Shown here in pieces: positions 6,857 to 13,409 of a DNA stretch of 14,743 nucleotides (position 1 is its first letter; every line of letters begins with the position of its first letter). A program made the position numbers and the translations under genes. Under the pieces are notes generated by a model that ran no database searches, was not told where the DNA came from, and saw only the letters and a program-made list of their open reading frames with translations. Source of the stretch: an uncultured Ruminococcus sp. Its GTDB lineage: Bacteria > Bacillota > Clostridia > Oscillospirales > CAG-272. The stretch is taken from the NCBI GenBank assembly GCA_902778205.1, contig CACYWX010000109.1:1-14743 (forward strand). The letters run 5' to 3'.

Positions 6857-7479
6857 AAAAAACTCCTGTAAGGTAGGAAACGCTCCGCGTTTCCGAATTT
6901 CACTGATTTCCGCTTCTCTCCATAAGCTCGTGAGGGCATTCCTGCCCTCACGGCGGAGGAAGATGAAGTTTGATTCAAACTTCACGGAAAAGGGGAACGC
7001 CGACTGCGGTCGGCGGGAAGGAAGGAAACGCTTCGCGTTTCCGGAATGATGCCCCTGGGCGGGGCGGGCGTCAGGAGGGACACCATCTCATGGCCACCCA
7101 CTTTCACGAAGTGAAAGTGATGCCCCATCCCGAGGGTCCCCCTTGGCCGGAGAGCGTAACTTATCCTCTCAGCTCTGTTTCTATACCTGAAAATCCATCC
7201 CATGTCCTCGCGCGGACTTTGCTTGTGCAGTCGGAACATGCGTGAAACTACGTCAAAGACGCAGTTTCACGGTTTGCTCGGGAGCCTCGCAAACAGCGAT
7301 CGAAGCGCGCATTGGGCATGGGGCTGAACTTCAAGTTTTGCTGCCCTGTTTACAGACTAACTACACATTCTTTGATATTTCCGAGCCTGAACTTCATCCT
7401 CCTCTGCCGGACCGCAGGAATGCGGTCCGTGGCTGATGAAGCGATGCCGAGGTTCCGCAAAGGCATAGCCTTTGCTTCC
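6857..7479. repeat. Gene-free 620-bp spacer with a cluster of short perfect inverted repeats
   Basis: No gene is supported here. Short hairpins with 3-4 base loops follow one another. They are: ggaaacgc-tcc-gcgtttcc (6876-6894); a perfect 10-bp stem with loop ttcc (6929-6952); a 10-bp stem around one base (6964-6984); a 7-bp stem (6998-7015); ggaaacgc-ttc-gcgtttcc (7024-7042), with the same arms as the first; a 9-bp stem with loop gaa (7099-7119); an imperfect stem (7241-7271); gtttgc/gcaaac (7272-7294); a 9-bp stem with loop ggaa (7408-7429); and gcaaaggc-ata-gcctttgc (7457-7475). The 7408-7429 hairpin is nested inside an outer pair cttcatc/gatgaag (7392-7398 and 7435-7441). None carries a T-tract. 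A weak minus-strand promoter-like pair, AGGACA (7208-7203) and TATAGA (7185-7180) with 17 bp spacing, might serve the sulfatase gene. Confidence 0.75.
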
Positions 7480-8277
7480 TTATCTCGCGCCCAGCTGCTT
7501 CAGGATGGCGTTCATGTAGCCGTAGCTTTCGGCGGCGATGCGGGTGGCGTCGGTGATGTTCTGGTCGGGTCCGATGACCTCCAGGCACACGGGGCCGTCG
7601 TACTTCTGATCCACCATGGCCTTGAAGTAGCCGAAGAGGTCGATGTCGCCGCGGCCGCAGGCCTGATCCGTGGGAGCTCCCGGGGACGGACCGTTGCCCT
7701 TGCAGTCCCGGATGTGGATGTGCTTCATGGCGGAGAGCACGGCGGGCAGAGCCACGGCCGGATTCTCACCCGCGCGGTGGATGTGGGAGGGGTCCATGTC
7801 CACGCCGAAGGCCGGGGATTTGATGGTCTCCATCATGCGGAGCGTGGTGGGGGTGGAGTACACGCAGGCGCCCACGTGAGCCTTCACGCAGAGGGTGACG
7901 CCGAACTGCTCCGCGTCCTCCGCCAGAGCCTCGATCTCCTCCATCATGGGACCCCAGGTCTCCTCGATGTTCATCTGGCCGCCGGGGCCGATGTTGACGA
8001 TCGGAATGCCGATCTCCGCGCAGGCCTCGAAGGCGGTGTGCAGTCTCTCCTTGTCGTGGGAAGCCACCTCGGTGGAGAGGAAGGGCAGGTCGAACTCCTG
8101 GCTGATGGCCTTCAGCTCGTCCTTCTGGGCCTTCCAGTCGGAGAGGTTCAGATGCTCGCACATGCCGCCGATGGCGGAGATTTCCACTCCGTCGTAGCCG
8201 CACTTCTTGATTGCTTCCGCCGCTTCACGGAACGATACCGTCTTGAAGAGAACGGAATTGACGCCTAATTTGATCAT
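7480..8277 (-). CDS. Xylose-isomerase-like TIM-barrel protein (sugar phosphate isomerase/epimerase family), operon gene 2
   Basis: Cytoplasmic TIM-barrel enzyme of the AP-endonuclease-2/xylose-isomerase superfamily, whose members isomerise, epimerise, dehydrate or cleave sugars and cyclitols, usually with a divalent metal. It starts MIKLGVNSVLF and keeps the expected ligand positions: VEISAIGG at 31-38, VKAHVGA at 131-137 (Lys where many relatives have Glu), GVDMDPSHIHRAG at 158-170, HIHIRDCKG at 186-194, and CLEVIG at 231-236, where the Glu is a likely metal ligand. Its 265 residues are typical. The ribosome site is AAAGGA nine bases before the ATG at 8277. It lies 88 bp after the first TIM-barrel gene, with an imperfect hairpin (8318-8343) between. 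A perfect inverted repeat (7457-7475) follows its TAA, and then the long spacer. IolE/IolI-like, DgpC-like and keto-sugar isomerase roles are all possible; sequence alone does not decide. Confidence 0.85.
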   Translation of the reverse strand: MIKLGVNSVLFKTVSFREAAEAIKKCGYDGVEISAIGGMCEHLNLSDWKAQKDELKAISQEFDLPFLSTEVASHDKERLHTAFEACAEIGIPIVNIGPGGQMNIEETWGPMMEEIEALAEDAEQFGVTLCVKAHVGACVYSTPTTLRMMETIKSPAFGVDMDPSHIHRAGENPAVALPAVLSAMKHIHIRDCKGNGPSPGAPTDQACGRGDIDLFGYFKAMVDQKYDGPVCLEVIGPDQNITDATRIAAESYGYMNAILKQLGAR

Positions 8278-8317
8278 AGCGCTCGATCCTTTCTGTTGTG
8301 GTTTCTGAAAACGGCCG

Positions 8318-8343
8318 CGTACCCCGCTTGAATCCGGGATGCG
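8318..8343. repeat. Imperfect inverted repeat between the two TIM-barrel genes
   Basis: Arms cgtaccccg (8318-8326) and cgggatgcg (8335-8343) pair at eight of nine positions, one of them G-T, around an eight-base loop. The hairpin has no T-run and is another palindrome confined to an intergenic gap of the operon. Confidence 0.45.
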
Positions 8344-8365
8344 CGCCGGATGGAACGGTGAAAAA

Positions 8366-9226
8366 TCAGTTGATCCGGGAGATCAGGTTCTGGAAGGCGG
8401 CGTCGTAGTAATCCTCGGCGCGCTTCTTGATCTCCAGACAGTTGTCCTTGTTGCAGTATTCCAGGATAAAGGGCTTCTTGTCCGCGTACCGGATATAGCA
8501 GGACATGAACTTGATCCAGTCGATGTCCCCGTCGCCCACGTTGACACCGTAGGTGGCGTTGATCTTCCGGTCCTTGCCGTGCATGTAGTACAGGTCGTGC
8601 TTCAGATAGTAGAACATGCCCTCCTCGTCGGAATTGGCCAGGAAGTTGGCGGGATCCAGCATGGCGCCCAGACGGATGTGGCTCTCGGCCTCCAGCTCCT
8701 CAATGAGGGTTTTCAGCCGGCGGGGGGACGGGATGATGTCCAGCACGCAGGCCTCCAGCGCCAGATGCACGCCGCACTTCTCCGCCTCCAGGCAGATCTG
8801 GCGGATGGTCTCCTTGATGTGCTGATAGTCGGTCTCGTAGGTGTCCGCGTTGACGCCGCGGCGGCCGGGGGTGAACCCGCATTCGCTGGCCAGATAGGGG
8901 ATCCCCGCCTCGGCCGCGAATTCGATATACCGCTTCGCGTATTCCACGGCCTCCCGGCGCTTCTCCTCCTCCGGATTCCGCAGGTCGGTGAACAGGCCCA
9001 GGGACGTGACGTCCACGCCGCGGGTCCGGAACTCATCCGCCGCCTCCCGGACGCGCTTCGGGGTGATCCCCTCCAGGGAACCGATGCCGTTGTAGGTCCA
9101 TCCCGGCAGGTCGGACTGGACAAAGCAGAGCTCGGTGCATTTAAACCCGCCGTCCGCCATGCGCTGAGCGGTGTCGGAAATCGTCAAACCGTTGAAGGCG
9201 CGGGACGTGACGCCGATGTTGAGCAT
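8366..9226 (-). CDS. Xylose-isomerase-like TIM-barrel protein, operon gene 1
   Basis: First gene of the operon: a cytoplasmic TIM-barrel enzyme of 286 residues in the sugar phosphate isomerase/epimerase superfamily. Four acidic/His positions typical of metal binding are visible: Glu158 in LALEAC, Asp191 in MLDPAN, His216 in MHGKD, and Glu256 in ILEYC. SECGFTPGRRG at 114-124 and the GDGDIDW loop at 231-237 also fit members that bind sugar-like substrates. The start at 9226 (MLNIGVTSRAF) is chosen because AGGAGG lies 7 nt upstream; an in-frame ATG at 9280 would add 18 residues of no family character and swallow the leader. Promoter -10 and -35 boxes lie at 9290-9318, giving a leader of roughly 57 bases. 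It is only distantly similar to the next TIM barrel, so the two probably catalyse different steps. Exact chemistry is unknown. Confidence 0.87.
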   Translation of the reverse strand: MLNIGVTSRAFNGLTISDTAQRMADGGFKCTELCFVQSDLPGWTYNGIGSLEGITPKRVREAADEFRTRGVDVTSLGLFTDLRNPEEEKRREAVEYAKRYIEFAAEAGIPYLASECGFTPGRRGVNADTYETDYQHIKETIRQICLEAEKCGVHLALEACVLDIIPSPRRLKTLIEELEAESHIRLGAMLDPANFLANSDEEGMFYYLKHDLYYMHGKDRKINATYGVNVGDGDIDWIKFMSCYIRYADKKPFILEYCNKDNCLEIKKRAEDYYDAAFQNLISRIN

Positions 9227-9289
9227 ATCGGAACCTCCTGTGCGATTGGTTGAATTTGGCGATTCACAGGATCTCGCCATTGTGATTTC

Positions 9290-9318
9290 ATTATAATATG
9301 ACGAAAATGAATCGTCAA
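9290..9318 (-). promoter_or_regulatory. Promoter of the long catabolic operon
   Basis: On the minus strand TTGACG (9318-9313), a 17-bp spacer and a perfect TATAAT (9295-9290). Expected transcription start is near 9283. No other strong promoter was seen between here and 1111, so it probably drives all seven genes. Confidence 0.8.
9299..9317. promoter_or_regulatory. Candidate operator overlapping the -35 box
   Basis: TGACGA (9299-9304) and TCGTCA (9312-9317) are perfect inverted half-sites around seven bases, covering part of the spacer and most of the -35 box. A regulator binding here would block RNA polymerase. AraC-family proteins more often use direct repeats upstream, so the ligand may be another, unlinked repressor. 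Confidence 0.45.
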
Positions 9319-9693
9319 GGGGTTTCGGAAAACTTTCCGCGCTAAATTCTCGGAATCGCGGAAAAAGTCAAATCACGGTGTTCCGCGCAGTCCCCGGACA
9401 GAGGGCTCCCGGGACGCGGCGGAAGGAAAACTGCCGGGGTCCCCGCACGGGCGCCGCGGAGCGCCGGATATGTCCCGAACAGGTCCTCCGCCGCCCCATC
9501 GTGACCGGGATGCGCCGCGGATATGTCTCTGTACGTTCCGACCGTTTCTTTTTTCCTCCGTCAGCCGCGCGCAATGACCGTTTCCGAAGCCGATCATCCG
9601 CACACCGGCGCGCCGGACTCTGCGCGGGAACGGGAAATATGCGGAAATCCTGTAAAAATTGTTCTTATAACGGTAAAAAAGCCAATAAACATA
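9319..9693. other. Divergent intergenic region without a supported gene
   Basis: About 375 bp between the operon promoter and the promoter of the 9769 gene. It contains an inverted repeat, TTTCCGCG (9334-9341) and CGCGGAAA (9357-9364), just upstream of the operon promoter and possibly an activator or repressor site. A G+C-rich middle (about 9375-9630) follows, then an A/T-rich stretch (about 9655-9693) that could act as an UP element for the rightward promoter. Short open frames in the middle have no ribosome site and no recognisable protein character. Confidence 0.6.
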
Positions 9694-9722
9694 TTGACAA
9701 ACGGGGGGAAAAAAGGTATACT
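9694..9722 (+). promoter_or_regulatory. Promoter of the RHH-alkyltransferase-like fusion gene
   Basis: TTGACA (9694-9699), a 17-bp spacer and TATACT (9717-9722), preceded by A/T-rich sequence. This predicts a start near 9729 and a leader of about 40 bases carrying AAAGGAGA at 9753-9760. Confidence 0.82.
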
Positions 9723-9768
9723 GTTCTCAGACGAAATACCATACATTTTCTCAAAGGAGACCATTCAT

Positions 9769-10503
9769 ATGGCTGTTATCACCATTAAGGTGGACGAAGT
9801 CCTGAAGGATCGTTCCGCCGCCGTGCTGGATGAGCTGGGTCTGGACCTTCCCACCGCCATCCGTATGTATCTGAAATCCGTGGTCCGCGAAAACGGTCTG
9901 CCCATCAACACCAAGCTGCCCGCGCCGGCCTGCACCGCCTGCGCCGAGGCTCCCGCCGCTGAGGAAGCCCCTGCAGAAGAAGCCCCCGCCGAGGAAGCCC
10001 CCGCCGAGGAAGCTCCCGCCGAGGAAGCTCCCGCCGTTCTGCTGGACGAGGAAGCCGAGCAGGCCCTCGAGGAGGACGATCTGATCGACGACGTGGCCGC
10101 CGCAGAGGAAGCCCCCGCCGAAGAGCCCGCCGTCGTCATCGACTACGAGACCCGCGCCGGCCGCAAGGCTGTCGCCGCTCTGTTCATAGACACGATCCTC
10201 GCCGTTCCCGCCGGTCAGCTCACCCGCTGGTCCGACATGGAGGAGGCCCTGACCGCCCGCTACGGCACTGAGGTGAAGCGTCCCGCATCCGTGCGCTGGC
10301 CCGCCGTCAATCAGGACGGAGCGGAGATCCCCTACTGGCGCATCGTCGGCGAACGCGGAGCGGTCCGCGGCGACAAGATGATCGAGCAGTCCGTTCAGGA
10401 GGAGAAGCTGAAGGAAGAGGGCCACGAATTCGTTCCCGCCGGCCACGGCATTTTCTCCGGCATCAAGGTGGACGGCTACAAGGATAAGCTGGTCAAGTGG
10501 TGA
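9769..10503 (+). CDS. Fusion of RelB/DinJ-like ribbon-helix-helix domain, EEAPA-repeat linker and alkyltransferase-like (MGMT-fold) domain
   Basis: The 244-residue protein has three parts. Residues 1-46 resemble RelB/DinJ antitoxin N-termini: a short strand (ITIKVDEVLK) then helices with ELGLDLPTAIRMYLKSVV and GLPI, the ribbon-helix-helix fold that dimerises on DNA. Residues 52-125 are an acidic Ala/Pro/Glu linker with five exact EEAPA repeats. Residues 130-244 resemble the DNA-binding domain of O6-alkylguanine-DNA alkyltransferases: VPAGQLTRWSDMEEAL matches the recognition-helix region, and IPYWRIVGERGAVRG lies where they have I-PCHRV-G. Cysteine is replaced by Tyr189, so it cannot transfer alkyl groups; alkyltransferase-like proteins, which flag lesions without repairing them, are the nearest idea. 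The start at 9769 has GGAG nine bases upstream. Promoter and terminator make it a single-gene unit, with no toxin gene beside it. The domain reading is fairly sure; the role is unknown. Confidence 0.85.
   Translation: MAVITIKVDEVLKDRSAAVLDELGLDLPTAIRMYLKSVVRENGLPINTKLPAPACTACAEAPAAEEAPAEEAPAEEAPAEEAPAEEAPAVLLDEEAEQALEEDDLIDDVAAAEEAPAEEPAVVIDYETRAGRKAVAALFIDTILAVPAGQLTRWSDMEEALTARYGTEVKRPASVRWPAVNQDGAEIPYWRIVGERGAVRGDKMIEQSVQEEKLKEEGHEFVPAGHGIFSGIKVDGYKDKLVKW
9961..10035 (+). repeat. Five 15-bp coding tandem repeats (EEAPA linker)
   Basis: Five consecutive 15-bp units, each encoding Glu-Glu-Ala-Pro-Ala, nearly identical in DNA. A sixth partial copy lies just before them and another variant recurs near 10105. 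Such arrays change copy number by slippage, so linker length may vary between strains. Confidence 0.9.
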
Positions 10504-10544
10504 TCCGTCCGTAATCCGGACAGAACAACGGCAATTCACATGAT

Positions 10545-10596
10545 AAAGGAGCCGCCGCATTTTCCCGTTTTCCGGGAGTGCGTCGGCTCCTTTTTT
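10545..10596 (+). terminator. Intrinsic terminator between convergent genes
   Basis: AAAGGAGCCG (10545-10554) pairs with CGGCTCCTTT (10584-10593), enclosing a second CCCG/CGGG hairpin. The + strand continues with six T (10591-10596). On the minus strand the same stem ends in only TTT, so it may also serve, less well, the lipoprotein gene that stops at 10615. Confidence 0.88.
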
Positions 10597-10614
10597 GTTG
10601 AGCTTGTTCTGCGC

Positions 10615-12459
10615 TCAGCCCTTCGCGTCGGATACCCAGATCTCGTGGTCCTCACCGTCTGCAGGGATCCGGTTCTCCGCCGGCTGAAGGCCCGCTTCGT
10701 CGGAGGTAAAGGCGATCCCTTCCCCGCCGAGGGACAGGCTGAAGGACCAGGACGACGGGACGACGTAGAGATAATCCCGCGACTCCCCGCCGAGCTGCGT
10801 GTGATAGGTCAGCGTGCGGGTGTCGGCCATGGCCCGCTCATACTCCTCCGCGAAGGGGACCGTCTCCCCGAAGGACGCCGTACAGCTCCATTCGCCCTCA
10901 TATTCCCCGTACGACAGGATGCGGAGCGTCTCCTCCTCCACGGCGAAGAAGTACACCGGCCTCCGGTCGCCCGTTTCGTATGCCGCCTCCACAAGGAAGG
11001 TGACGACGCCGTTCTCCCGCTCCGCCTGAATGACGTCTCCCTCGGGGACCGATCCCGCGATGAAGAGATCGTTCCGGTAGAATTCCCCTTCGGCGTTGGT
11101 GCAGAGCGCCCTGTACTCCGGCTCCGGCAGCTCTCCTCCGGGAATGGCCGACGCCGCGACTCCCTCCTGAAGCAGGCTGAAATCCAGGTCCCCGGCGGAG
11201 CCGTAGGAGGCTTCGGTCTCCTCCCCTTCGTCGAAGAAGCTCCGGAACGTCCCGATCATGACGATCTGCTCCCCGTACCGGAAGAAGGACGTATCGCTCT
11301 CCCCGTACTCCGCTGTTTCGGAGACGGTCACCGTTCCGTACCGGGCCGTCAGATTCGTGATCCGGTTGGCCTCCGTGAGCTCGCCCCGGGAGAAGCCCAG
11401 CGTATCCCAGCCCTCTCCCTCCGGCACGTCCACGGGCAGGTTCGCCTCGTCCCGCACCCAGAGGGTCGTGCCGCCCGTTCCGGGGGAGACCGTGAAGGAA
11501 TCGCCCCCGGGCACGGAATACTCGCCGCTGACCATCCAGCCCTCCGCGGCCCATACGTCCATCCTCCACTCCTCGGGCAGGACGAACTCCGCGCCCTCCG
11601 TGCCGGTCTCCGTGATAAAGTCGAAGGAAACGGTCCGGGTGCCCTCCCAGGCGTCGAGGCTTTCTTTCCCGATCCGCTTCCCGTCAAAGGCCACGGTCAG
11701 GCCGTCGGCGTAATGCTCGCCGTACATGTCGTACTCCCATTCCAGGGAGCGGATCTCGAGGGTATCCCTGTCCACGGTGATCCGGTTGACGCAGGGCAGA
11801 TCCTCCCCCGTTTCGTCCGCCATGATCTCGTTCACCAGGATCGTGACGGTCTCCCCGTCCGAGGCGATGACCCGCGGCTCCTCCGTCACGTATCCCGGCA
11901 GATAGTCCGTCAGGAAGGAGGAGGGGTCCGTCGTTACCAGGCCGCCGCCGGCCGCGGAGGGGGACAGCCAGAAGGTCACGGTCACCGGCTCCTCCGGATG
12001 GACCTCGAAGTCCAGTCCCCTGTACCAGCCGCCCCGATACACCCCGGTCATGGGCTCCCCGTCGTCCCATCCGGCATAGGTGACGGTGTTGACGTAACAG
12101 TACGCCAGCTCCCCGTCCTTCATCCAGAAGCAATTGACCGAGGTGCTGTCCTCTCCGGGGATCCGGGTCACCGTCACCGTCTCGTGGGAGGCCAGCAGAG
12201 CCCGGATGTCGTTCCGCTCGGTCAGGTCCTCCAGCGTGAAGTCCGGAACGGTTCCGTCCGGCTCAGGGAAAGCGGGATCCGGTTCCGGGGAAGCGGGATC
12301 CGGTTCGTTCGTCTCCGGAGCAGCCACGGCGGGCAGATCCGGGGAGTCCGTTTCGGGACCGTTCTCCGTGCCGATCTGTTGGATTTTGAGGCATCCCGCC
12401 GCCGTCAGCAGAAGAAGTGCCGCCGCCCAGGCGGATACGGTCTTTGCGTGTCGTTTCAT
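10615..12459 (-). CDS. Large lipoprotein of unknown function
   Basis: The 614-residue protein starts with a lipoprotein signal peptide: MKRHAK, a hydrophobic stretch and LTAAGC, giving lipidated Cys23, so it is exported and anchored to the outer face of the membrane. An acidic Pro/Glu/Asp linker with a short duplicated segment (PDPASPEPDPAFPEPD, residues about 54-69; an 18-bp DNA repeat near 12265-12305) follows. The rest is rich in beta-type sequence, aromatic residues and acidic patches, with two regions that look loosely alike (around 75-250 and 390-560), perhaps repeated beta domains. I recognise no catalytic motif. The ATG at 12459 is the only sensible start because it precedes the signal peptide, although the ribosome site is poor (GGTAG four bases away), suggesting low expression. 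It lies 75 bp after ktrA in the same direction; co-transcription is plausible but a functional link to potassium uptake is not shown. Confidence 0.8.
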   Translation of the reverse strand: MKRHAKTVSAWAAALLLLTAAGCLKIQQIGTENGPETDSPDLPAVAAPETNEPDPASPEPDPAFPEPDGTVPDFTLEDLTERNDIRALLASHETVTVTRIPGEDSTSVNCFWMKDGELAYCYVNTVTYAGWDDGEPMTGVYRGGWYRGLDFEVHPEEPVTVTFWLSPSAAGGGLVTTDPSSFLTDYLPGYVTEEPRVIASDGETVTILVNEIMADETGEDLPCVNRITVDRDTLEIRSLEWEYDMYGEHYADGLTVAFDGKRIGKESLDAWEGTRTVSFDFITETGTEGAEFVLPEEWRMDVWAAEGWMVSGEYSVPGGDSFTVSPGTGGTTLWVRDEANLPVDVPEGEGWDTLGFSRGELTEANRITNLTARYGTVTVSETAEYGESDTSFFRYGEQIVMIGTFRSFFDEGEETEASYGSAGDLDFSLLQEGVAASAIPGGELPEPEYRALCTNAEGEFYRNDLFIAGSVPEGDVIQAERENGVVTFLVEAAYETGDRRPVYFFAVEEETLRILSYGEYEGEWSCTASFGETVPFAEEYERAMADTRTLTYHTQLGGESRDYLYVVPSSWSFSLSLGGEGIAFTSDEAGLQPAENRIPADGEDHEIWVSDAKG

Positions 12460-12534
12460 AATCTACCGTCCATTCAAAAATACTGCCGCATCGTGTATTC
12501 CCACCATGCAGGATCGTGCGGACACACCCCGGTA

Positions 12535-13218
12535 TCAGTCCTTCCCGTGCAGGTACGCCTCGAACCGGGCGATGTCCTCCGTTTTCCCGACGACGGCCAG
12601 GGTGTCGTTCTCCGAGACCTTCGTCTGGGGCGTGATGGAGATGTTGACCTCCCCGCCCCGGCGGATGGCGATGATGTTCAGGCCCCACTTCTGGCGCACG
12701 TTCAGCTCCAGCACCGTGCGGCCGTCCACCCGGGGCGTCAGGGTCAGCTCCATGATGTCCACCGTGTCGGAGAGGCTGATGTACTCGAGGATGTGGGGGG
12801 AGGCCAGCTTTCCGGCGGTTCGGAGGGCCATGTCCCGCTCGGGGTAGATGACCTCCGCGCCCAGCCGGGTCAGGACCTCGCCCTGCTCCTCGCTGGTGGC
12901 CTTGGCGATGACCCGCTTCACCCCCAGCTTCATGACGTTGAGGGTGGTAAGGATGGAGACGTCGATCTTCGCGCCGATGCCGATGACCGCCACGTCCGCC
13001 CCGCCCACGCCGCAGGCCGCCAGGTTTTCCGCCTTCAGGGCGTCTGTGACGAAGGCGTTGTCGGTGAATTCCGCGGCCCGGTTGATGATCTCCCGGTCCC
13101 GGTCCACCGCCAGCACGTCCTTGCCCCGCTTCGCCAGCTCCTCGGCCAGGGCGAACCCGAAGCGCCCCAGCCCGATGACGGCGTAGAGCTGTTCGTCTTT
13201 CTGAATCTTTTTCGGCAT
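12535..13218 (-). CDS. ktrA: Potassium uptake regulatory subunit KtrA (TrkA-type RCK protein)
   Basis: Cytoplasmic gating subunit that forms a ring under the KtrB channel and responds to nucleotides (ATP/ADP, NAD) and often cyclic di-AMP. Its 227 residues match single-RCK KtrA proteins rather than the double-length TrkA of proteobacteria. The Rossmann motif is AVIGLGRFG at 13-21, with DRD at 39-41 ending the second strand, then DVAVIGIG at 75-82. The TrkA-C domain covers about 145-225 (ELTLTPRVDGRTVLELNV at 157-174). The start at 13218 has GAGG nine bases upstream; the frame is open further up, but only through a palindromic element. ktrB lies upstream on the same strand, separated by about 190 bp. 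Confidence 0.93.
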   Translation of the reverse strand: MPKKIQKDEQLYAVIGLGRFGFALAEELAKRGKDVLAVDRDREIINRAAEFTDNAFVTDALKAENLAACGVGGADVAVIGIGAKIDVSILTTLNVMKLGVKRVIAKATSEEQGEVLTRLGAEVIYPERDMALRTAGKLASPHILEYISLSDTVDIMELTLTPRVDGRTVLELNVRQKWGLNIIAIRRGGEVNISITPQTKVSENDTLAVVGKTEDIARFEAYLHGKD

Positions 13219-13263
13219 ATTCGGATACCTCGTGTGGGATGGATTTATAATCGCGCGGGGGTG

Positions 13264-13389
13264 AGAGGGAGGCTGCATTGCGTGCGTATCGGCTCCTTCC
13301 CGGAGGGACTGAGGGAGAGTCTTCCGGTGCTGTGAGAAGCCATAATGTGACTCTCCTTCCGTCACGGCCAGGCCGCGCCGCCTCCCTCT
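13264..13389. mobile_element. 126-bp palindromic element with 10-bp terminal inverted repeats (MITE-like)
   Basis: The gap between ktrB and ktrA holds perfect terminal repeats AGAGGGAGGC (13264-13273) and GCCTCCCTCT (13380-13389). An internal inverted repeat, GGAGAGTC (13314-13321) and GACTCTCC (13349-13356), lies between. No gene fits inside. No clear target-site duplication is visible. It may be a miniature inverted-repeat element, or a structured RNA leader for ktrA. A TATAAA-like box lies between it and ktrA (13249-13244 on the minus strand), but no -35 partner was found. Confidence 0.5.
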
Positions 13390-13409
13390 GAGCGGGAAGC
13401 ATGACCGGA

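Noticed and set aside
6857..6985. Upstream extension of the sulfatase-like protein to an ATG at 6985
   Set aside because: It translates through spacer hairpins, has no ribosome site, and the ATG at 6856 has CAGGAG at proper distance and begins the family-like sequence.
6876..7475. CRISPR array
   Set aside because: The repeats are different short palindromes with irregular spacing, not one direct repeat with unique spacers.
9227..9280. Earlier ATG at 9280 for the first TIM-barrel gene
   Set aside because: It lies almost at the predicted transcription start, adds residues without family character, and has no ribosome site, unlike the ATG at 9226.
9523..9768. N-terminal extension of the fusion protein to 9523
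   Set aside because: It would start upstream of the promoter boxes at 9694-9722 and read through them; AAAGGAGA before 9769 defines the start.
9769..9906. Antitoxin of a type II toxin-antitoxin pair
   Set aside because: No toxin-sized gene of RelE/YafQ type lies downstream; a terminator follows the gene directly, and the domain is fused to a much larger protein.
10540..13335. A 931-codon open frame on the + strand
   Set aside because: It is antisense to the lipoprotein and ktrA, rich in Arg/Gly/His/Pro as expected of the reverse of G+C-rich coding DNA, and has no ribosome site or recognisable domain.
13219..13409. ydaO-type cyclic di-AMP riboswitch before ktrA
   Set aside because: This would be a plausible location, but I could not find the conserved sequence blocks of that riboswitch; terminal inverted repeats dominate instead.
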